Shown: positions 55,293 through 64,000 of the stretch, piece after piece
How positions within the stretch are numbered: the stretch's first letter is position 1
Layout of the letters: each line of letters begins with the position of its first letter
From: Rosistilla ulvae
GTDB taxonomy: Bacteria; Planctomycetota; Planctomycetia; Pirellulales; Pirellulaceae
NCBI RefSeq assembly: GCF_007741475.1
Contig: NZ_CP036261.1
Location: 2,914,001-2,978,000, forward strand
Reading direction: 5' to 3'
DNA length: 64,000 nucleotides
Translations under genes and position numbers: made by a program
The notes under the pieces: model-generated
Told to the model about the DNA's origin: nothing
Databases searched by the model: none
Seen by the model: only the letters and a program-made list of their open reading frames with translations

Positions 55293-56432
55293 ATGATCCG
55301 AAATGTTTGCACGCTCCTACTGTTTTGCCTAGTCGTTCCCGCTTGGGGGCAACAGACTGAAACCGATCTCCAGCTTACCCTGCCACCGGAAATCTATGCC
55401 GTTCCGGGGGGCCCAACGAATATCTACTTCGACAACATCGTGCTCACGCAGACTCCCGACAAATTCCGCTTCGACGTCGTCTGCGACTTTGGCCAATCCG
55501 AACAACACCATTGGACTTGGACGCCAACCGCTGGGGATGTCGGCGTCTACCCGATTCGCGTCGACCTCTATTCGGCCGACGATACGCTGTTAGATTCCGC
55601 ATCGAGCGTATTGCGGGTGACGGCCGGAGCCGCATCGCCCAGCACCGAACCGATTCGAATTTTAATCATCGGTGACAGCCTGACGCATGCGTCGGCCTAT
55701 CCCAACGAGATCGCCAGGCTGATGACCGAAGATGCCAAACAACCTTGGAAGATGCTTGGAACACATAAGCCCGCATCGGCCGCAGCGGATGTCGCGCACG
55801 AAGGTTACGGCGGATGGACCTGGTGGAACTTTGTCAACAAATACGAACCGAATCCCGACGGCACGTACCGTAAACGAAGCAGCCCCTTTGTCTTTCTGAA
55901 CGACGAATCGAAGCCGGTTCTCGACATGCCTCGCTACTTCAAAGAGCAGTGCGATGGTCAGACGCCCGACTATGTCGTGATCAAACTGGGGATCAACGAC
56001 TTGTTCACCGCACCTGCGGGCGACGTCGCGGGGATCGATGCCAAGATCGATACCGTGTTTGGATATGCCGACCAATTAGTGGCCGCGATCCGCGCGGCGG
56101 CTCCCAACGCGACGATCGGCATCTGTCTGACCACGCCTCCCAACGCGCGGCAGGAAGCCTTTGAAGCGAACTACAAGGATCGCTATTCGCGTTGGGGTTG
56201 GAAACAGATTCAACATCAACTGGTCCAGCGGCAGATGAAGTACATCGCCGACAAATCGGACCCGCAGATCCAGATCGTCCCCACGCAATTGAATCTCGAT
56301 CCCGTCGATGGTTATCCCGTCAACAATGGAGTTCATCCTAACAAGTCGGGATACCAGCAGATCGGCAGCTCGATCTACGCCTGGTTGCAGCATCAATTGG
56401 CCGATTCAGCTGGGAAATCGAACGTCGAATAG
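55293..56432 (+). CDS. Secreted SGNH/GDSL hydrolase
   Basis: A 379-residue exported SGNH hydrolase. The ATG at 55293 starts a short signal peptide (CTLLLFCLVVPAWG). An N-terminal beta-domain (residues 22-115) is followed by the SGNH fold: IIGDSLT with catalytic S129, GYGGWTW as the Gly block, LGINDLF as the Asn block and NGVHPNKSGYQQIG with the catalytic His. Likely an esterase that deacetylates sugars or other substrates in the periplasm or outside. It does not overlap its neighbours. Confidence 0.92.
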   Translation: MIRNVCTLLLFCLVVPAWGQQTETDLQLTLPPEIYAVPGGPTNIYFDNIVLTQTPDKFRFDVVCDFGQSEQHHWTWTPTAGDVGVYPIRVDLYSADDTLLDSASSVLRVTAGAASPSTEPIRILIIGDSLTHASAYPNEIARLMTEDAKQPWKMLGTHKPASAAADVAHEGYGGWTWWNFVNKYEPNPDGTYRKRSSPFVFLNDESKPVLDMPRYFKEQCDGQTPDYVVIKLGINDLFTAPAGDVAGIDAKIDTVFGYADQLVAAIRAAAPNATIGICLTTPPNARQEAFEANYKDRYSRWGWKQIQHQLVQRQMKYIADKSDPQIQIVPTQLNLDPVDGYPVNNGVHPNKSGYQQIGSSIYAWLQHQLADSAGKSNVE

Positions 56433-56854
56433 ACCTTTCCTTCCCGCAAAGTCCTTCCACACATTCGCTCAATGCGTTTCGACGTTGAGCAGCAGGTTGA
56501 GGTATATCATCTGGCTGCCGAAATCGCCCCGGGGGGACGAGTGAATCACGAACGATCGTTCAACGGCTGCCTTCCCGCGAGCGCCAGTTAGGATTTGCCC
56601 TGCGCCACTCAGGTCCGGGCTGGGGGCGATCTGGGATTGCTCGGTATATTGGGGGACGCGTGGTCCAAGGAAGGCGGTAGTGCCCGGAGTTGCCATTTAG
56701 TCTGGATTCTCCAAGCCTACGGCAATCCAAAGTTTGGTACACATCCCTCGGTGGCCGTTCGAACGAACACGCGTTAGGTCGGAAGGGATGTATCCAAGGG
56801 AATCGTTTGCGGGTTCACTTCGATATCGTTCTCTTTTTTGCAAGATTTCTTCGC
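56433..56854. other. Intergenic region before the ECF42-type sigma gene
   Basis: About 420 bp. An open frame extends the sigma gene upstream by 55 codons, and a 75-codon minus frame is present, but neither shows protein-like character. No repeat or clear hairpin was seen. The promoter of the sigma gene should lie here. Confidence 0.5.
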
Positions 56855-58099
56855 ATGGCCCCCGATCGAAGCGTTGATATCGAATCCGTGTTTCGCGATT
56901 CCTCGCGCCAGGTCTTTGCGACCCTTGTCCGTTTGTTGGGAGATTTCGATCTCGCCGAAGATGTGATGCAAGAGGCGTTTGCGGCGGCGTTGGACCGCTG
57001 GCCCCGCGATGGAATTCCGGAACAACCGGTTGCCTGGTTGGTGTCGACGGGGCGGTTCAAAGCGATCGATCGACTTCGTCGCGATGTGCGTCTGAAAGCG
57101 AAGTCCGAATCGCTGGCAAGACGGATCGAGGAGATTGCGACGGCGAATGCTACGAAACAGCAACAAGCGGTCGAAGATGATCGTCTGCGTCTGATTTTCA
57201 CCTGCTGCCATCCGGCGATCGATACGAACATCCAGGTGCCACTGACGTTACGCGAGGTCTGCGGGCTTACGACTGAGGAAATTGCCAGTGCGTTCCTGAC
57301 GTCGACCCAAACGATGGCTCAGCGGTTGGTGCGCGGCAAAGCAAATATTCGCGATGCCAAGATTCCGATCGCCATGCCGCAACAAGAGGATCTGGCCGAA
57401 CGACTCGACGGCGTGTTGGCGGTGATCTATCTGATCTTCAACGAGGGCTATTCCGCATCCTCGGGCGATTCGTTGACTCGTGTTGAACTGACGCAAGAGG
57501 CGATCCGCCTATGCCGACTGTTGCTCGAGTTGGCTCCCGACGCGGAGGTCATGGGGCTGCTGGCATTGATGCTGCTGCACGAATCGCGGCGTGAAGCGCG
57601 GACGAATGAGGCGGGTGAGATCATCTTATTGGAGGATCAGGACCGAACGCTTTGGGACCAACAGTTGATCGGCGAGGGGAGCGAGTTGATCGAGCGATCG
57701 TTGGCGACGCGACGCTTTGGGGCGTATACGTTGCAAGCGGCGATTTCAGCAGTCCACGCCGAAGCATCGCTCCCCGAACAGACCGATTGGGGACAGATCG
57801 TCGCCCTCTACGACCTTCTGAAACGTATCGCATCGAGTCCCGTTGTCGAACTGAATCGCGCCGTCGCCATTGCCATGCGCGACGGCCCCGCGGCGGGACT
57901 GGAGATCATCGACGCGATTCTCTCTCGCGGAGAATTGACGGGGTATGCGTTGGCCCATGCGGCACGCGGCGAGTTGCTCAGACGACTCGATCGAATCGAC
58001 GAGGCCCGCGAAGCGATCGAAGCGGCGATGGAATTGACTAATCAGCGGTCCGAACGGCGTTTTCTCGCGTCGAAATTGGAGATGTTGAGCGCAGAATAG
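56855..58099 (+). CDS. ECF42-type sigma factor with long C-terminal extension
   Basis: A 414-residue sigma factor. The ATG at 56855 is preferred over the longer frame. Region 2 is FATLVRLLGDFDLAEDVMQEAF and region 4 PLTLREVCGLTTEEIASAFL, with STQTMAQRLVRGKANIRDA as recognition part. The C-terminal half (about residues 180-414) is the DUF6596/TPR-like extension of the ECF42 group (VIYLIFNEGYSASSGDSLTR, then FGAYTLQAAISAVHA). In this group the extension controls activity, no anti-sigma factor is needed, and the targets are DGPF (YCII) genes; three follow here on the same strand. The signal sensed is unknown. Confidence 0.93.
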   Translation: MAPDRSVDIESVFRDSSRQVFATLVRLLGDFDLAEDVMQEAFAAALDRWPRDGIPEQPVAWLVSTGRFKAIDRLRRDVRLKAKSESLARRIEEIATANATKQQQAVEDDRLRLIFTCCHPAIDTNIQVPLTLREVCGLTTEEIASAFLTSTQTMAQRLVRGKANIRDAKIPIAMPQQEDLAERLDGVLAVIYLIFNEGYSASSGDSLTRVELTQEAIRLCRLLLELAPDAEVMGLLALMLLHESRREARTNEAGEIILLEDQDRTLWDQQLIGEGSELIERSLATRRFGAYTLQAAISAVHAEASLPEQTDWGQIVALYDLLKRIASSPVVELNRAVAIAMRDGPAAGLEIIDAILSRGELTGYALAHAARGELLRRLDRIDEAREAIEAAMELTNQRSERRFLASKLEMLSAE

Positions 58100-58123
58100 C
58101 TTTCCCGTTTTTTTTGAGCGCCC

Positions 58124-58150
58124 TGTCGATTGGCGATTTTCCCAATCGAC
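58124..58150 (+). promoter_or_regulatory. Candidate ECF42-type promoter
   Basis: TGTCGA at 58124-58129 and CGAC at 58147-58150, separated by 17 bp, upstream of the GTG at 58199. ECF42 targets are reported to carry a TGTCGA -35 element with a CGA/CGT-type -10. The match is by eye; the sigma gene itself does not show the same pair directly upstream. Confidence 0.5.
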
Positions 58151-58198
58151 TACTTGTTGAAGTTCACCCCATCATTCCCCCCGCTCAAGGAAAACATC

Positions 58199-58603
58199 GT
58201 GAGATTCATCTGCTTTGGATACGTCGATAGCTCCCGTTTTGCGTCGATGGACGCAGCGGAGATGGAGGCCATGGTCCAAGAGTGTTTTGAGTACGACGAC
58301 CAACTTCGCGCCGGGGTGCATTTTGCGGGGGGCGAGCCACTGCAAGAACCGAACCAAGGTGTGACGCTCCGCCTTCATGACGATGCCGTTCAGGTGACCG
58401 ACGGTCCATTCGCCGAGACGAAAGAGCAAATCGGTGGCATCTTGATTCTTGAGGCTGACAATTTGCAGCATGCGATCGAATTGATGACGAAACATCCCGG
58501 CGTGCGCAGCGGGCCATTCGAGATTCGCCCCGTCGACGAATCGATTGCGGCGATGATTCAACAGCGGAATCTCACATTTCAACAATTGCAAAAGTCGGAG
58601 TAG
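58199..58603 (+). CDS. DGPF (YCII) domain protein
   Basis: A 134-residue YCII-fold protein. The GTG at 58199 follows CAAGGAAA; a longer frame upstream would overlap the candidate promoter and adds nothing family-like. The signature DGPFAETKEQIGG lies at about 74-86. DGPF proteins have a ferredoxin-like fold; their reaction is unknown. First gene of the set controlled by the ECF42-type sigma. Confidence 0.9.
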   Translation: MRFICFGYVDSSRFASMDAAEMEAMVQECFEYDDQLRAGVHFAGGEPLQEPNQGVTLRLHDDAVQVTDGPFAETKEQIGGILILEADNLQHAIELMTKHPGVRSGPFEIRPVDESIAAMIQQRNLTFQQLQKSE

Positions 58604-58608
58604 AAAAC

Positions 58609-59085
58609 ATGTTCAACAAACCACAACAAGAACATCGCTGGCTCGATCAATTGGTCGGACAATGGCGGATCGAACAGCAGTGCACGATGCCAGACGGCAA
58701 GGTAAACCAAACCGAAGGGACCATGAATTGTCGCAGCGTCGGCGGTCTCTGGTTGATCGCCGAGAGTACCGGCAAATCGGATGAAGGGGATGATTGGAAC
58801 TGCATCATGACGCTCGGCTTCGATCCGCTGCAAGACGCCTACGTCGGCAGTTTCATCGCTTCGATGATCGCCCACCTGTGGCCGTATCGCGGAAAACTGG
58901 ATGAGTCGGGCAAACGTCTCCCGCTCGATTCCACCGGCCCAAAATTCGAAGGTACTGGTATGGCTCGATATCGTGACACCATCGAGATCGTCTCGTCGGA
59001 TGAGTGGGCATTTACCGGTGAGCTGCAACAAGAGGATGCGACGTGGTTGAAGATCATGAACAGCGTCCACTACCGTCATAACTAA
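58609..59085 (+). CDS. DUF1579 protein
   Basis: A 158-residue DUF1579 protein (lipocalin-like beta-barrel). It starts with the family pattern EHRWLDQLVGQWRIEQQC and continues with GTMNCRSVGGLWLIAEST and LGFDPLQDAYVGSFI. It begins 5 bp after the previous stop, so it belongs to the DGPF operon. DUF1579 genes are frequent partners of DGPF genes. Substrate unknown. Confidence 0.92.
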   Translation: MFNKPQQEHRWLDQLVGQWRIEQQCTMPDGKVNQTEGTMNCRSVGGLWLIAESTGKSDEGDDWNCIMTLGFDPLQDAYVGSFIASMIAHLWPYRGKLDESGKRLPLDSTGPKFEGTGMARYRDTIEIVSSDEWAFTGELQQEDATWLKIMNSVHYRHN

Positions 59086-59121
59086 CAACACAATCCACGT
59101 AACCCAGCAAAGGTTTCACTC

Positions 59122-59967
59122 ATGAAAGTTATGGTGATCGTCAAAGCAAGCAAGAGTTCCGAGGCGGGCGAAATGCCGAGCGAGCAGTTGCTGGCCGAAA
59201 TGGGAAAGTACAACGAAGAATTGGTCGAAGCAGGGATCATGAAGGCGGGGGAGGGACTCAAGCCGAGCAGCGAAGGGGTGCGAGTTCACTTTTGCGGCAG
59301 CGAGCGGACGGTGATCGACGGGCCGTTCGCGGAAACCAAAGAGTTGATCGCAGGTTATTGGTTGTGGGAGGTCGCTTCGATGCAAGAAGCGATCGACTGG
59401 GTGAAACGCTGCCCCGCACCGATGCCGGAGGACTCCGACATCGACATCCGACCGATCTTCGAAGCTGGCGATTTCGAGCCGTGCGATCCGACCGGCGAAG
59501 TACGAAAGCAAGAGGAAACGCTTGTGAAACGGATCGCTTTGCAAGACGCATCGTTCGCGTCCTACCTGTTTTATGGCGGTTGCTGCGAAGAAGCGCTTGC
59601 GTTCTATGAACAAGCGATCGGCGCCCGCGTGACGATGAAGATGCGTTTCGACGAGAGTCCCGATCCGGTTCCCGAGGAAATATTGCAGGCCGGTTTCGAA
59701 TCGAAGATCATGCACGCTTCGTTCACCGTCGGACGGATGAACGTGATGGCGTCCGACGGTTGTGAAGAAACTTCGAAGTTCGATGGCTTTCGACTCACGC
59801 TCACCTTGGGTTCCGCAGAAGCGTGCAAAGCGGCTTTCGACGCGCTCTCTCAAGGCGGAAAAGTGGACATGCCACTGGCGGCAACCTTCTGGTCGCCCTT
59901 GTTTGGCATGCTGACCGACAAGTTTGGCATCGGGTGGATGGTGATGGTTGAAGGAGAACCATCATGA
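59122..59967 (+). CDS. YCII (DGPF) - VOC domain fusion protein
   Basis: A 281-residue fusion. Residues 1-115 are a DGPF domain (VMVIVKASKSSEAGEMPS, then IDGPFAETKELIAGY). From about 137 on lies a PhnB-like VOC (glyoxalase/bleomycin-resistance) domain: LFYGGCCEEALAFYEQAIGA, then a metal-site-like pattern and the typical ending ATFWSPLFGMLTDKFGIGWM. Normally two genes encode these parts. The start ATG follows AAAGG. The last four bases overlap the next gene. Confidence 0.92.
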   Translation: MKVMVIVKASKSSEAGEMPSEQLLAEMGKYNEELVEAGIMKAGEGLKPSSEGVRVHFCGSERTVIDGPFAETKELIAGYWLWEVASMQEAIDWVKRCPAPMPEDSDIDIRPIFEAGDFEPCDPTGEVRKQEETLVKRIALQDASFASYLFYGGCCEEALAFYEQAIGARVTMKMRFDESPDPVPEEILQAGFESKIMHASFTVGRMNVMASDGCEETSKFDGFRLTLTLGSAEACKAAFDALSQGGKVDMPLAATFWSPLFGMLTDKFGIGWMVMVEGEPS

Positions 59968-60320
59968 AATACATGCTGTTGATCTATAGCGACGAAAGTC
60001 GTTGGACGGACTCGGAACGGGAGTCCTGTATGGTCGAATCGATGGCGATTTGCAAGGAACTCGAAGCGGAAGGGAAATGGATCGCCTCGTCACCGCTCCA
60101 TCCGGTCTCCACGGCCACCAGCGTTCGATTGCGGGAGGGGAAGCGACAGATTACCGATGGCCCGTTTGCCGAAACGACCGAGCAGCTGGGCGGTTATTAC
60201 ATTATCGACGTCGATGATCTCGACGAAGCGATCGCGATCGCCGAACGCCTGCCACCAGCACGAAAGGGAACCGTCGAGATCCGGCCCCTCTTCCCGCTGC
60301 CATCGGAGCCGGAACGGTAG
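59964..60320 (+). CDS. DGPF (YCII) domain protein
   Basis: A 118-residue YCII protein; its ATG overlaps the stop of the fusion gene (ATGA). N-terminus MKYMLLIYSDESRWTDSERE and signature ITDGPFAETTEQLGGYYII are typical of the family. Last gene of the ECF42-associated set. Confidence 0.93.
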   Translation: MKYMLLIYSDESRWTDSERESCMVESMAICKELEAEGKWIASSPLHPVSTATSVRLREGKRQITDGPFAETTEQLGGYYIIDVDDLDEAIAIAERLPPARKGTVEIRPLFPLPSEPER

Positions 60321-60518
60321 ACGCGTCGAAGAAGGAATTAACGTCGGTTGCTCACGTCGACCGACGGCGCGGCAATCTCGAGGCCTTGGCGATCGGTTGG
60401 AGACAGGCTCGATGTGCTTGACGGGAAAAGCCAGAAAAGCCCTAACGCGATTTATTTTGCGGAACATGTTTGCTCAGACTTTTTGCTTTCGCCACGCCCG
60501 AGGTGAAACCAACGCGGG

Positions 60519-61091
60519 TCAGACTCGCACCGAGCCGCGGAAGCCGCGGGCTGCATAGTAGGATGGGGCGCCGTTGTGGTAGATGAAGACTTGGCCGTAG
60601 CGGAAGTCGCCGAACAACGCCCCTCCGAGGGCTCGGATTTCCGCTGGCGTTTGGATCCAGCTGGAAGTCTTTGTATCGAAGTCGCCAAGCGTTTGCAGTT
60701 CGCGGTATTGTTGTTCGTTTAAAAGTTCGATCCCGATCGCGGCTGCCATATCAAGCACATTGTTTTGCGGCGGATGCGATTTCCGCGATTCCAACGCTTC
60801 TCTGTCGTAACAAACACTCCGCCGGCCGCTGGGACTCTCCGGACTGCAGTCACAGAAGATGAACTCGCCCGTCTTTTTGTCGCGACCAACAACATCGGGC
60901 TCCCCACCGGTCTGTTCCATCCGCTCGATCACCGCCAACTTTTCGGGACTCCCGTCGAGCTTGGCGCTTACGTCGGCCCAGCGAATACCTTTGTGGCGGC
61001 CTTTGTTCGCCGCAAATCGCGACTCCAAAGCTGCCAGTAAATCTCGAGCAGGTTCGGCGGATGCAGGACTGTTTGCACGTTTCTTTTTCAT
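60519..61091 (-). CDS. DUF4256 domain protein
   Basis: A 190-residue DUF4256 protein, cytoplasmic, function unknown. Family segments: LLAALESRFAANKGRHKGIRW, then DVVGRDKKTGEFIFCDCSPESP and GGALFGDFRYGQVFIYHNGA. The ATG at 61091 is chosen; a GTG at 61106 five codons upstream is also possible. It is convergent with the DGPF operon and divergent from the large gene at 61344. Confidence 0.93.
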   Translation of the reverse strand: MKKKRANSPASAEPARDLLAALESRFAANKGRHKGIRWADVSAKLDGSPEKLAVIERMEQTGGEPDVVGRDKKTGEFIFCDCSPESPSGRRSVCYDREALESRKSHPPQNNVLDMAAAIGIELLNEQQYRELQTLGDFDTKTSSWIQTPAEIRALGGALFGDFRYGQVFIYHNGAPSYYAARGFRGSVRV

Positions 61092-61343
61092 AGCCTGATG
61101 GTTCACCCTTTTGATACGTCAACGGTCGGGGATAGTTTCCGAAGAAGGATATCCTAGCGCAGCCGAATGCCGAATGCCAACTCGTCGAAGGCTGGATCGT
61201 CGAGCTCCTCCGGCCGAAGCTTTCCAACCTTTTTCCGTTTTCTGAGAACTGATCGCTTCGCGCGATCGTCTATGCTCGTACATTGCCCCGGTTCTCGCGG
61301 GCGCTCAGGCAAATCTCTCATCTCTGCGCAAGGCGATCCAACG

Positions 61344-64000
61344 ATGTTGCGAGCTCCGATGCTTCTGCTGCTCTGCTTAGCGGCCGTTTTCTGTTCCGCT
61401 CCGGGCCCGATCTGGGCAACTCCTCAGGAGCCGAGCGAAAACTCCCAGCCGCAGCCCGAGCAGGACGAGGCATCAGCCGACTCGGAGGCTGCCGTATCGG
61501 ATGACGTCGACGAGACGGTGGATCCTGCCGACGGGGAAGACTCGGAAGCGGAAAAACCGCTGCGCGAGCAGACGATCTACATCCCGTATTCGAAGATTCG
61601 TGGGATCTTTGAAAAGGAGGGACGTGGCGTCTTCATTCCTTATGAGCAGTTTCAATCGCTGTGGCAGCGGGCCCGCGCGGCGACGCATCGCCAGCCCGAC
61701 GATCCCAAGCCGCCGGTCGACGCGTTGATAAGTGAGATCAACAGCGAAGCGGTCGTCGAAAAGGATGTCGTGCGAGTCACGGCGACGATGCAGATCGAAC
61801 TGCTTGGCAAAGGCTGGCACGAGATCCCGCTGCGATTGGGAGACGCGGCGATCTTGGCTGCCAAAGTCGGTGACGATCCGGCGCGGATCATGCCTAGCGA
61901 CGGCGGCTACAAATTGTTGATTGAAAAGCCAGGCAAATCGGCGGACCGTGTCACCGCAACGATCACCTACGCCAAAGCGTTTACCAAATCGCCCGGTCGC
62001 AATTCCGTTGAGTTTCTCGCCCCGCAAGCACCGGTGAACCAGTGGCGTATCCGCGTCCCGCAGGCCGGCGTCAAAGTGAACATCCATCCGATGATCGCCG
62101 CCACCGAAGAGACGCCGCCGTCGACGAAGCCGAAGGAGAACGACGACGCAGAAGAACCGGGCGATGACGACGCGGAGAAACCGCCGGCGCGCGACGAGAC
62201 GGTGGTGCTGGCTTTTGTCGGCGCCGCTCCCAGCGTCCGCATCGACTGGACACCGCGCAGCGAAGGGGCCAGCGGGATGGCTGCTTTGGCGACAGCTCAA
62301 TCGCGGCAGCAGCTGACGATCGAAGAAGGGATCGTACGAGCGAGCACTTGGCTGCAATATGCGATCAGCCGGGCCGAGTTGGCGGAACTGCAAATTGAGG
62401 TTCCCAAGGGCTACAAAGTAACGGGCGTGCTGGATGCCAACGTCCGCGGTTGGCAAGTCGAAGCGGACGGCGAGGTGCAACGGATTTCGGTCCAATTGTT
62501 CCAGCCGGCCAAAGGGAGCCAGACGGTGCTGGTCGAACTGGAACGGTTCAGCAATCAAGATGTCGAGCAATCGCAGCTGCAGGCGCCGCTGGTGCGAGCA
62601 CTGGGCGTCGGCCGCCAACACGGCCAGGTCGTCGTCCGGTTGGCTGAATCGCTGCGGGGCGAAGTGACCACGCGAACGGGCCTGCTGCAGATCGACGCCG
62701 CCGAATTGCCTGCGGAATTGAAGCAGGGCCGCTGGGACTTTGCCTATCGATTCTCCTCGCTTCCGACGACGCTGACGCTGCAACTGCAGAAGGTTCAACC
62801 GCAGATCCAAGCAACGCAGTGGGTCGAAGCGTTTGTCGAACCCGAACAGATCACGTTGGCGTTGACCGCGCGATACAACATCCGTCGATCGGGCCTGTTT
62901 CAATTGGCGTTCGACGTCCCAACCGATTACGAAATCCGATCGGTCCGCGGGCTGGCCGCCGGCGATGCGGCAGCCGCTCAATACGACACACACCACTTCA
63001 GCAGCGATCAGGAAGGTCGCTTGATTGTCAACCTGTCGGCCAAAGCGATCGGCGATGTCTGCCTGACGATCGAGATGCAACGGCGGTTGGACGATCCCAA
63101 CCTGCGAGCGCCCACCGGCGAGGCGTCCGACCTGCAAATTCCGCTACCGCGCGTGGCACGCGACAGTGTCGAGATGGTTACCGGCAAGTGGATCGTCTAC
63201 GCGCCCGAGAGCTTGCGGACCAATCCGACGCCGACGGGGCTGCAACCGATCGCGCTGCGAGATGCCAGCGTCGGGATGCCTGTCAGTCAAGCGAGCCGGT
63301 TTCCGACGGCGCGGCCGATCCTCGCGTACGCCTACGCACAGCAAGATGTTGCACTGGAACTGGCGACTCAGCGACGCAAGCCTCAGATCACGGTCCGTCA
63401 ACTGTTGGAAACCGACGTCGCCGCCGGAGCGGTCCAGTACAAAGCGAGGTTCCTTTTCGACATCCTTTATAGCGGCGTGAAGTCGCTTCGGATCGACATC
63501 CCGACGGCGATTGCAAGCCAGATTCGCAACACGACCGGAGGCGTGCAGGATTTGGTGATCCAACCGCAGCCGGAGGATGTTCCCACGGATTACCAAGCCT
63601 GGCAATTCAGTGGTGAAACGGAGTTATTGGGTCGTCGCGAGATTCGGCTTCAATGGGAAGAGAAACTGACCGGACTGGGCGTTGGGCAGAGCAAAGATGT
63701 TGCGCTGCCGTGGCTGCGTCCGGCGGGAGTCGATCGCGCGTGGGGGCAGATCGTGATCGGTAAAGCGGAAACGTTGGACGTGCGGCCCAAAGGGGAATCG
63801 GTGGGGCTGCGGCCGATCGATCCGCAGACCGATCTGATCGAATCGATCCGCGTTCCCGGAGCGGCCAGGGCGTTCGAATTCCACGACGACTGGAACCTGA
63901 CGATCACCGCGACGCGGTATGAACTGGAAGACGTCAAACACACAAGCATCGAACGGGCTGTGTTGCGGATGGTCGTCGGTGCCGATCGGCAGACGTCGGT
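61344..64000 (+). CDS. Large secreted protein of unknown function (3' end outside window)
   Basis: About 885 codons are open from the ATG at 61344 to the window edge. The N-terminus has a signal segment (MLLLLCLAAVFCSAPGPIWA; an in-frame ATG at 61359 is possible). A Pro/Glu/Asp-rich linker follows (residues 30-65), then beta-rich repeats (QTIYIPYSKIRGIFEKEGRG, VVRVTATMQIELLGKGWHEI) with an acidic insert near 260. Proteins with this start are common among planctomycetes without known function. Antisense frames over it look coding-like only because of its codon bias. The end is missing. Confidence 0.8.
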   Translation, partial: MLRAPMLLLLCLAAVFCSAPGPIWATPQEPSENSQPQPEQDEASADSEAAVSDDVDETVDPADGEDSEAEKPLREQTIYIPYSKIRGIFEKEGRGVFIPYEQFQSLWQRARAATHRQPDDPKPPVDALISEINSEAVVEKDVVRVTATMQIELLGKGWHEIPLRLGDAAILAAKVGDDPARIMPSDGGYKLLIEKPGKSADRVTATITYAKAFTKSPGRNSVEFLAPQAPVNQWRIRVPQAGVKVNIHPMIAATEETPPSTKPKENDDAEEPGDDDAEKPPARDETVVLAFVGAAPSVRIDWTPRSEGASGMAALATAQSRQQLTIEEGIVRASTWLQYAISRAELAELQIEVPKGYKVTGVLDANVRGWQVEADGEVQRISVQLFQPAKGSQTVLVELERFSNQDVEQSQLQAPLVRALGVGRQHGQVVVRLAESLRGEVTTRTGLLQIDAAELPAELKQGRWDFAYRFSSLPTTLTLQLQKVQPQIQATQWVEAFVEPEQITLALTARYNIRRSGLFQLAFDVPTDYEIRSVRGLAAGDAAAAQYDTHHFSSDQEGRLIVNLSAKAIGDVCLTIEMQRRLDDPNLRAPTGEASDLQIPLPRVARDSVEMVTGKWIVYAPESLRTNPTPTGLQPIALRDASVGMPVSQASRFPTARPILAYAYAQQDVALELATQRRKPQITVRQLLETDVAAGAVQYKARFLFDILYSGVKSLRIDIPTAIASQIRNTTGGVQDLVIQPQPEDVPTDYQAWQFSGETELLGRREIRLQWEEKLTGLGVGQSKDVALPWLRPAGVDRAWGQIVIGKAETLDVRPKGESVGLRPIDPQTDLIESIRVPGAARAFEFHDDWNLTITATRYELEDVKHTSIERAVLRMVVGADRQTS

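Noticed and set aside
56469-56696. A 75-codon minus-strand frame upstream of the ECF42-type sigma gene
   Set aside because: No family resemblance and no convincing ribosome-binding site; kept as intergenic.
61473-63137. A 554-codon open frame on the minus strand inside the last gene
   Set aside because: It is antisense to a plus-strand frame with signal peptide and normal codon use; the translation is Arg/Gln-rich without motifs. GC-rich codon bias makes such shadows common here.

Overview
The window looks like chromosomal DNA of a planctomycete of the Pirellulaceae type (Rhodopirellula/Rosistilla-like). The call rests on the protein families: DUF1559 proteins with pilin-type N-termini, DUF1080, a PSD1/DUF1549/DUF1553 protein followed by DUF1501, many large secreted proteins of unknown function, a short two-gene ECF sigma/anti-sigma unit, and a large MoxR/von Willebrand factor A (VWA) cluster. 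Codon use is GC-rich throughout. No tRNA, rRNA, CRISPR array or prophage was seen. Both edges cut a gene: a CobW-type GTPase on the left and a large secreted protein on the right.

Layout. 1-7.0 kb: an ArsR regulator and CobW GTPase on the minus strand with a perfect palindrome between them, a ferritin-like protein, a small conserved hypothetical, a two-domain DUF1080 protein, and an acyltransferase/acyl-AMP ligase fusion ending at a strong terminator. 7.0-12.8 kb: a small secreted regulatory-like protein and a 1565-residue PQQ beta-propeller protein. 13.0-26.9 kb: one long plus-strand series, MoxR ATPase, DUF58, two membrane VWA proteins, a DUF4175-like membrane protein, two secreted coiled-coil proteins, DUF2752 and a lipoprotein, several of them overlapping by a few bases. 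27.1-32.4 kb: a YugP-type metallopeptidase, then minus-strand housekeeping genes (MnmE-like GTPase, coaX, obg, rpmA) and a secreted hypothetical. 32.7-40.5 kb: a very basic Arg/Gly/His repeat protein, divergent from a 2113-residue secreted macroglobulin-like protein.

40.5-46.3 kb is the repeat-rich part. It holds two back-to-back long hairpins, a Tat-exported sialidase-like protein, a CynX-type MFS transporter, several copies of a MITE-like palindromic element (two of them inside an exact 247-bp tandem duplication), and a group II intron of 1984 bp inserted precisely 3 nt after the left terminal hairpin of one copy. The intact copy at 42.2 kb gives the unspliced target sequence and so fixes both intron ends.

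46.3-56.4 kb: an ECF sigma factor and a short anti-sigma-like partner, a DUF1559 protein, a lipoprotein, the PSD1 and DUF1501 pair, a serine hydrolase and an SGNH hydrolase. 56.9-60.3 kb: an ECF42-type sigma factor followed by DGPF (YCII) proteins, DUF1579 and a YCII-VOC fusion, with a candidate ECF-type promoter ahead of the first DGPF gene. The window ends with a DUF4256 protein and the truncated secreted protein.

The most interesting items are the intron in the MITE-like element, the RGD-rich repeat protein beside the giant secreted protein, the VWA protein with a membrane hairpin inside its VWA fold, the MnmE-like GTPase without its catalytic C-terminus, and the ECF42/DGPF module.
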